Positions 58,440 through 64,000 of a stretch of DNA of 64,000 nt are shown piece after piece. The notes beneath the pieces were generated by a model, which did no database searches, was not told the DNA's origin, and saw only the letters and a list, made by a program, of their open reading frames with translations. Positions within the stretch are counted from its first letter, which is position 1; the number at the start of each line of letters is the position of its first letter. Source of the stretch: Chelydra serpentina (taxonomy: Eukaryota; Chordata; Testudines; Chelydridae); contig JBAIAC010000024.1 of assembly GCA_037349315.1 (NCBI GenBank), positions 35,885,501 through 35,949,500 on the forward strand. Direction: 5' to 3'. Made by a program: the position numbers and the translations under genes.

Positions 58440-59310
58440 AAGCAAGACTAAGTGACAACCAGGTGACTGTGATTTAAATCTGAGGTGGGAGAGCAGATGT
58501 TCCAACCTGGAGTCAGAGTGTGAAATCCTGGCCCCTTTAAAGTCAAAGAACCACGACCAATGGAAGCTGCGGGAGTGGCCCCTGTGGGTGTGAGAGGGGA
58601 GCACGCGGAGCCTCCCTGGCTGCCCATGCACCTAGGGGTTGCAGTGACCTGGCAGCTGCTTCCTTGGAGCTGCAGTAAGCGCTGCCGGACCCCCACACCA
58701 CCTCTCTCACCGCAACCTCCTGCCCCAGCCCTGACCCCCTTCCTGCACCCCAAACCCTTCATCCCTGTCCCCACCCCAAAGCCCTCACCCACCCAGCCAG
58801 AGCCCTCACCCCCCCGGCACCTCAACCCCCTGTCCCAGCCTGAACCCCCTCAGTCACCCCAAACCCCTCATTCCTGGCTCTACCCCAGAGCCCACACCCC
58901 CAGCGGGAGCCCAGATCCCCTCCCACACTCCAAACCACTTGGCCCCAGTCCGGAGCCCCCTCCTTCACCCCAAACTCCTCATCCCTAGCCCCACCCCAGA
59001 GTCTGCACCCCCAGCCAGAGTCCTCAACACCCCCTGTACACCAACACCCTGCCCCAGCCCAAAGCCCTCTCCCACACCCAAAACCCCTCATTCCTGGCCC
59101 CACCCCAAAGCCCACACCCCAACCCTCTGCCCCAGCCTGGTGAAAGTGAGTGAGGGTGGGGGATAGCAAGTGACAGAGAGAGGGGGGATGGAGCGAGCAG
59201 GGGTGGGGCCTCAGAGAAGGGGCAGGGCAGGGGAAGGGATGAGGAGCAGGGATGGGGCATGAGGTGTGGCTGGGGTTTTGGTTTTGTGCGATTAGAAAGT
59301 TGGTAACCCT
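58440..59310 (+). repeat. GC-rich repeat with C-rich minisatellite
   Basis: After a GC-rich lead (58,520-58,690) a degenerate tandem unit recurs about nine times to about 59,130: ccagagcc, a C-rich linker, accccaaa, cctcattcctgg or similar. It then becomes G-rich (gtgagtgagggtggggg) and ends 'gcgattagaaagttggtaac'. The proline-rich open frames on + and glycine-rich frames on - come from the repeat. The unit is the strand-reverse relative of that at 26,043-26,350. It is probably part of a dispersed element. Confidence 0.75.
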
Positions 59311-59339
59311 ACTTTTGGTGCCCTTTACAATGCTTTGCT

Positions 59340-59861
59340 GCTGAGGGAGGGAGTTCAGACTGAGACAGGGGTCCAGTCTGAAAAGGAATATAACTGGAAC
59401 TCTGAACCACAGAAACTTTGCAATTTTCCTAAAATAACATTTAGGGCGAGAATTTACATTTTGTAACCTGTTAGTTAAGTATATTGAGTTTAGCTTGCGT
59501 ATTTTGCTTTATTTGGTCAGTAATCTGCTTTGTTCTGTCTGTTATCTCTTATATTCACTTAAAATTCACCTTTTGGTAGTTAATAAACATATTGCTTGTT
59601 TATAATATAACCCAGTTTACGTAATTTCTAACTGGGGGGTGGGTGAGGCAAGAAGTTGTGCACATCTTCCCTCCACATTGTCTCTCTGTGCAGCTGGGGC
59701 TGGCCCTGCCTGTGTGCTTGGCTGGAAGATGCTTGCGAGCCTAACCCAGCAAGGCCAGGTAAAGGGGACCCAGGCTGGCAGAATAGGCTGATAGAGCAGG
59801 GAAGCCTCAGTTAAACCCCAGCACATCAGGGGACACCCCAAAGAGTCCAACCCTGTCACAA
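59340..59861 (+). mobile_element. candidate solo LTR, retroviral type
   Basis: Contains aataaa at about 59,581 (gttaataaacatattgc) after 'gctttgttctgtctgttatc', then a GC-richer region ending ccaaccctgtcaca (CA end). The arrangement, a polyadenylation signal inside a ~500-bp non-coding block ending in CA, is LTR-like, and I recall similar multi-copy sequence in turtles. The left boundary is uncertain; no coding region adjoins. Confidence 0.42.
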
Positions 59862-61607
59862 CCTGTTTGCCAACTTCTATTTCCGCAGGGCTCTGGTTTG
59901 CAACATGTGTTAATACCACCATACAGAGACATCTTATACATACACATTCACATACAATTTTGCCACACATATTTTACCAGGAAAACAATGACCAGCAAAT
60001 TATGAGTTTTCAAATGATAGCTCACAAGGAATACTTTGTACAAAGATTATTATAATGGTGGACACGGGTATATTCTGTCACAGTAATCAATACCCAAGAA
60101 ATACCTTTGCCAAAGTTTCTGATTAAATTATAGAGACGATCAAAATATAGAAAAAATTTTTTATTAAAATTATCCCCAAAATATGTTTCTGTATTTTTCA
60201 TCAATATTTCATTTCAATGGAAGCTTTCCAACCAATTCTGTTATATTATATTTTTTTTAATACTTTTAAGAAAAGATTAACTATCTTTCTGCAGTACCAA
60301 AACATCACAAGAAGGATAAATTTGAAACTGTGCTGCAGACAAGCAAATATATTCAAATATTATACCAGGTTTAAAATAAAATTGATAGTGTTTCTGTTCA
60401 TAATTCATCTGCATGTACATATCCTACATACTCACCCCACTGCACTAACACATACAGTGTGTTTTTAAAACACAATGAACCAGAAGGCCAATTTTTAAAC
60501 ACCCCATCAAGAAATCCTCTTTTTCAGCAAAATGCTTATTTTCTTTCAGTTAATAATGAATGGTTTACTCCCACATAAGGCACAGCAAACAATTCATTAG
60601 TTTTTTAAAAGGCTAGAAGTAGAGAATATTGCAATACTTGAAGCTAAGTGAGGTCAGACACTGTACTTTTTAATGCATTTTTTTACATTTACTTTTCTCA
60701 TGAAATTTATATTTCTGAAGTGTTTCCTATGACTGTTTATTTATCAGGGTCTCTTCTTTTCCAGCTTATATCTCTACCTGTGTCAGTCAGGTCAAAAGCT
60801 GCTCCAAATTAACTGAAAGTAATTTCAGCAGTTGGCATACATATCTGTGAGTTCAGATTAGCAGAAATAAAGAGCTGATAATGATGCAAAATGCCTATGG
60901 AAAATGAAGGGTCGAGGAGGGGGGAGAACACCTTTCTTTGTTGCTGGAAAATTTAAAATATTTTCTTCATGGTGGTGCCATTTATATTCAGAGCTGTGAA
61001 TTGCATTTCTTTACACTTAAACCATGTGGTTTTCTCAGTGCCCACCTTGTAAATATTGAGAGCTGAACTGTGCCTGTTAAACACAGCCTTTTGTAAGAGG
61101 CAGCACAGAGATGAACCACCCTTGGGCAAGCATTGAGCAGTGTGTCAGTGGGCAGGAGTACCCTGGGTACTATTGCTCCTGGGTCCTCCTTTCCACCTTT
61201 GTGGCCAGTTGATCTCTTTGGGGGAACAACTCAGTAACTGACCCTGCACTCCCCACCCCAGGGGCTGCTCTTCTGACTGCCCTTTACTCAAGCTGTAGAA
61301 GTGGGAGCCTCTGAATCGTCACATTAGGGCTCGCCACAATCTAGCTCCTACCAGGAGTAATCCAAATAAAGTCAATGCCAACATAAGGTTGGGTTTACTA
61401 CCAGGAGAAATGCTTGCTACTGTGAATAATCCCATTGATATCAGTGGTTCTACTTAGCTGTGGTAAGCACTAGCTCAGCTACTAAGCTATCACACTTGGC
61501 AGTAGGTATTTTCAGGCTGAGCTCTAAGAACATGCATCACACCAGCCATTGTTTCAATTGGTGTCTAGTGTTTCTCAGTGAGAGCTGATGTTGCCTATTC
61601 TTCCCAG
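59862..61607. other. AT-rich noncoding DNA
   Basis: No gene is supported. A GC-richer patch at about 61,080-61,340 is unplaced. A foldback-like stretch lies near 61,365-61,450. Confidence 0.45.
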
Positions 61608-61696
61608 CAGGAAGTCTATGGATACAGTCTGATGCACAGAAAATGCAGCTCAACATTTAAATGCGTGAGAAAGGGATCATTCAAAGTTGTTGAAAA
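61608..61696 (+). CDS. candidate internal exon, unknown gene
   Basis: An 89-bp segment follows a good acceptor (gcctattcttcccag; a cagcag pair allows a 3-bp alternative start) and ends at gtaagt. One frame starts on its first base and stays open: QEVYGYSLMHRKC, then SSTFKCVRKG and SFKVVEK with two bases left. The start phase fits the end phase of the candidate exon at 44,868-45,085, so the two could be consecutive exons of one + strand gene, with a 16.5-kb intron. I do not recognise the peptide. Confidence 0.28.
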
Positions 61697-62914
61697 GTAA
61701 GTTCAGTTATTTTAACAGTGCTGATCATTCACCAAATTTGGTGAGAGCTATAATATATTCCCTTGTGCAGAGAGGGATGGATTATGTTAAAGTAACTGAC
61801 AAGTCTGAGCTCTTAAGGAAATGCTGCTGGATATATTATTTAAGTTTCATTTTTTTAAACATTTTATAAAAATGAATAATGGCTTAACTGCTTCTAATGC
61901 AGTGACCCACCCCTCCGCAGTCATTCTTTCTCTGTTAGACCCATGCTCTATGATTTGCACTGGCTGCTTATTGCTTTCTGGCCTGATTTTAAGATTTTTT
62001 TTGTTTGTTTACCTATGGAACCCTAAATGGCTTGATCCTACCTAATTAAAAGACTGTCTCTCTGTCCAAGACATACAGCTAGAGCTGTGATTAACAAAAA
62101 CCCCTAAGTTGAAGCCCCATTGGTATAAGAGGGAGAGGCAGCTGGTAGGGTGTTCTCCATTATGTCCTGGGACCTTTAGAACTTGCGTATTTTGGTCCAT
62201 AACAACCCAAGGCTCTGATCCAGCAAACACCTGTGCATGTTGTACGTAACTTTACCACCATGAGTGCCCAGTAAATTGCATGGAAGTCAGCTGACCCACA
62301 TCAGAAATACGAAAGACAGAAACAAAAAACTGTATTGGCATTGGAGAGATGCAAACCTATTATTTCTTTGTCTAGATTTGTAAGGTTGGATCATGCAACA
62401 CTGAAACCAATGAATGGCGAATCAAACCCTTAGAACACGATGCTTACACCACTAAACCTCTCTCTCCAGTCAAGCTGCACTTCCTGTGTCTCAGACTGTC
62501 AGCTTCCCACTCAGTCACATTTAACATTAAAGGCCAGGTCCTCTATGTCCCTGTAACACATTCTAAGGTGAAATCCAGACCACTAAGGAGTTGTGTCACC
62601 AGTTGCCCTCTAGCCCTGGGTGCCTTACAATGCATTGCTGCTGGAACTCAGTCTGGAATGCTCACAGCGAACCCATAAACATGAAGGTCTGACACCCTGA
62701 GAGTCTGTATGCTAGACAGCCCTGCTTCAGCAGCTCTGACCCCGACAGCTAGTCTACAGCCCCACTCTGGCTTCCACCAACCTTGGTTAAAACTGGAAAG
62801 GAAAGCCGAACACACTCCCAGTCCCAAATTTCCCAAAAACCATGTGCCCTGAAGTGTTCAGCCCTCTCTTGAATAGCTCAGAGAAATAATGTTAATTGCT
62901 CTGTAGAGAGGGTT
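61697..62914. other. noncoding DNA
   Basis: No supported gene. Composition becomes more GC-rich from about 62,560 towards the next block. Confidence 0.45.
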
Positions 62915-63860
62915 CATCGGGGTTCGTCCCTATCCGGGGCAGCGGGGAACCACACTGCCTTCTTCAGTCCTTGCACTGGCCCCTGGGGAATCAGTTGGGC
63001 CACAGGACACTGGGGTCAAGCCGTTCGTCAGGGCTGAGAAAACACAGGTAATAGTTAGCAGATAACAAGCCCACGCCCTAGGTCAGGGCGGGGTAGCAAT
63101 GCGTTCAAGGCTCAGGTCCTCAGGCAGAGGCTGAGCCAACACCATTAACAGTTAACAAGCCCAGGCTTCAAGCGGCCTGGGAGAGGGGGAGACTGCCACC
63201 CATGTGTTGGATGGCAGGGGGAGGACACAGGCCCACCCACTCCACTGCATCCCAGACCAGGGCCCTAGCAGTGGCCAAAGGCCTGCTGCTGAGTCAGTGG
63301 GGATCCTGGCCACAACACACTGACATGGGTTCTGGCTGTGTTGCAGCCAGACTTGAGTTGGCTGCCCCCGGGCTACTTCCCAACTCCCACTCTGGAGGTA
63401 CCTGGCTCAAGGCGGTGTCCTCAGGGGGGGTCGATCACCATTGGGTCCTCAGGGTAGCTGGCGAGAGGTAAGCTCAGCGACTCTTCTGGGTAGCTGGTGA
63501 GGGGTAGGCTCAGCGACTCTCCCATACGCTGATCCGCGTCAAATGTCGGCTGGTCAGGCCGGTCTTCAGGTCCGCCGCTGGTTGCTGGAGTCTCCCCGGC
63601 GGGAGCTAGGCCAGACGCGTCTGGCCTCTCCAGCAGCTGCCTCCTGAGTAAGCTCTGGGGTTGGGCTCTTATACTTCCTGTCTGGCCTCTGACCCTATGG
63701 GGGGCGGTCTTGGAGTGCTCTGGTGCTGCCCACTCTGGTGTCCAGCAGAGCTCGTCCGTCTCTGGGGCACCGGGGAACCACACCACCTCCTTACATGCTC
63801 CTTTGAAGAGACAAAAGCACATTACAGCTTCAAATAAATACATCCCTCCCTTAAAACACA
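62915..63860 (-). mobile_element. GC-rich mobile-element-derived block
   Basis: About 0.95 kb, markedly GC- and CpG-richer than the window. A near-identical 20-mer type (ggggcagcggggaaccacac at 62,936-62,955; ggggcaccggggaaccacac at 63,764-63,783) recurs directly near both ends. On - a 147-codon open frame (63,421-63,864) contains tandem 12-residue units. I recall this sequence type as multi-copy in turtles, but I do not know the superfamily. The AT-rich sequence beyond 63,830 ('ttggtttatagtaaaaataa') may belong to it. Confidence 0.45.
63452..63523 (-). repeat. 36-bp tandem duplication, coding 12-residue units
   Basis: Two adjacent 36-bp copies (63,452-63,487 and 63,488-63,523) start gggtagctggcgagaggt and gggtagctggtgaggggt. 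On - they translate as ESLSLPLTSYPE-like units in an open frame. Unit length divisible by three keeps the frame open. Confidence 0.8.
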
Positions 63861-64000
63861 GCACTGAGTTGGTTTATAGTAAAAATAAAACAAATGTATT
63901 AAAAACAGAACATAGGTTCAGTTATGCCAAATAAAAGAAAATAGTTATTTGTTTATAACTCTTTAAAAGTGAAAACACACATCTAAAAGTCTAAAATTAA

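Noticed and set aside
58560..59169. Proline-rich 142-codon frame on + and glycine-rich frame on -
   Set aside because: Translation of the C-rich minisatellite; no other coding sign.
1..64000. CRISPR arrays, tRNA or rRNA genes, bacterial-type operons
   Set aside because: No regularly spaced repeats of CRISPR type, no cloverleaf apart from the SINE head at 28,494, and overall eukaryotic composition.

Overview
This window looks like vertebrate nuclear DNA from a reptile, most likely a turtle. It is AT-rich, has no dense gene structure, tRNA, rRNA or CRISPR array, and holds many kinds of transposon remnant: CR1 LINE 3' ends, a MIR/CORE-type SINE, PIF/Harbinger, hAT, DIRS, Ty3/gypsy and LTR-type pieces. 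The turtle assignment is an inference from recalled sauropsid repeat families, and a crocodilian is possible. Host coding content is very thin. I see a few ORFs bounded by good splice signals; the best is at 44,868-45,085 on the + strand. I could not name a gene for any of them. The window probably lies in a large intron or an intergenic region.

Layout. 1-6.8 kb: AT-rich DNA with two GC-rich non-autonomous elements (2,924-3,642 and 4,427-4,927), each flanked by an 8-bp target-site duplication (TSD). 6.83-10.9 kb: a decayed two-gene PIF/Harbinger transposon. Its DDE transposase lies on + and its Myb/SANT-like DNA-binding protein lies convergently on -, with a recognisable intron. 12.3-12.7 kb: a 405-bp hAT-type element. 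15.9-18.7 kb: a possible old LTR pair around a CR1 fragment, with a Harbinger MITE inside the downstream part. 18.7-30 kb: mostly unremarkable AT-rich DNA with a hAT end fused to a G-rich minisatellite, a CR1 end, a second Harbinger MITE and a tRNA-derived SINE. 30.3-33.3 kb: a 124-bp hAT-like MITE and a GC-rich tandem block.

33.35-37.24 kb is the most structured locus. It is an internally deleted DIRS-type tyrosine-recombinase retrotransposon with inverted terminal repeats, an internal complementary region, gag, reverse transcriptase and the recombinase C-terminus, plus an 86-bp inverted copy of the recombinase end beyond the right terminal repeat. 37.8-38.75 kb on the - strand: an LTR and Gag remnant of a Ty3/gypsy element. 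41.5-43.1 kb: an LTR-like block with (CT)n, a five-copy tandem array and (TG)n. 44-51 kb: CR1 pieces and the best candidate exon. 54.0-55.2 kb: a ~950-bp dispersed element between ~125-bp direct repeats. 56.36 kb: a second copy of the 124-bp MITE. 58.4-59.9 kb: a C-rich minisatellite and a retroviral-type LTR. 62.9-63.9 kb: a GC-rich mobile-element block.

The coding remnants all serve mobile-element life cycles (cut-and-paste by DDE transposase, or reverse transcription with tyrosine recombinase or LTR machinery). All carry stops, frameshifts or deletions, so none looks active. I did not find a convincing new biological system. The points most worth checking are the DIRS inverted junction, the 44.9-kb candidate exon and the direct-repeat-flanked element at 54-55 kb.
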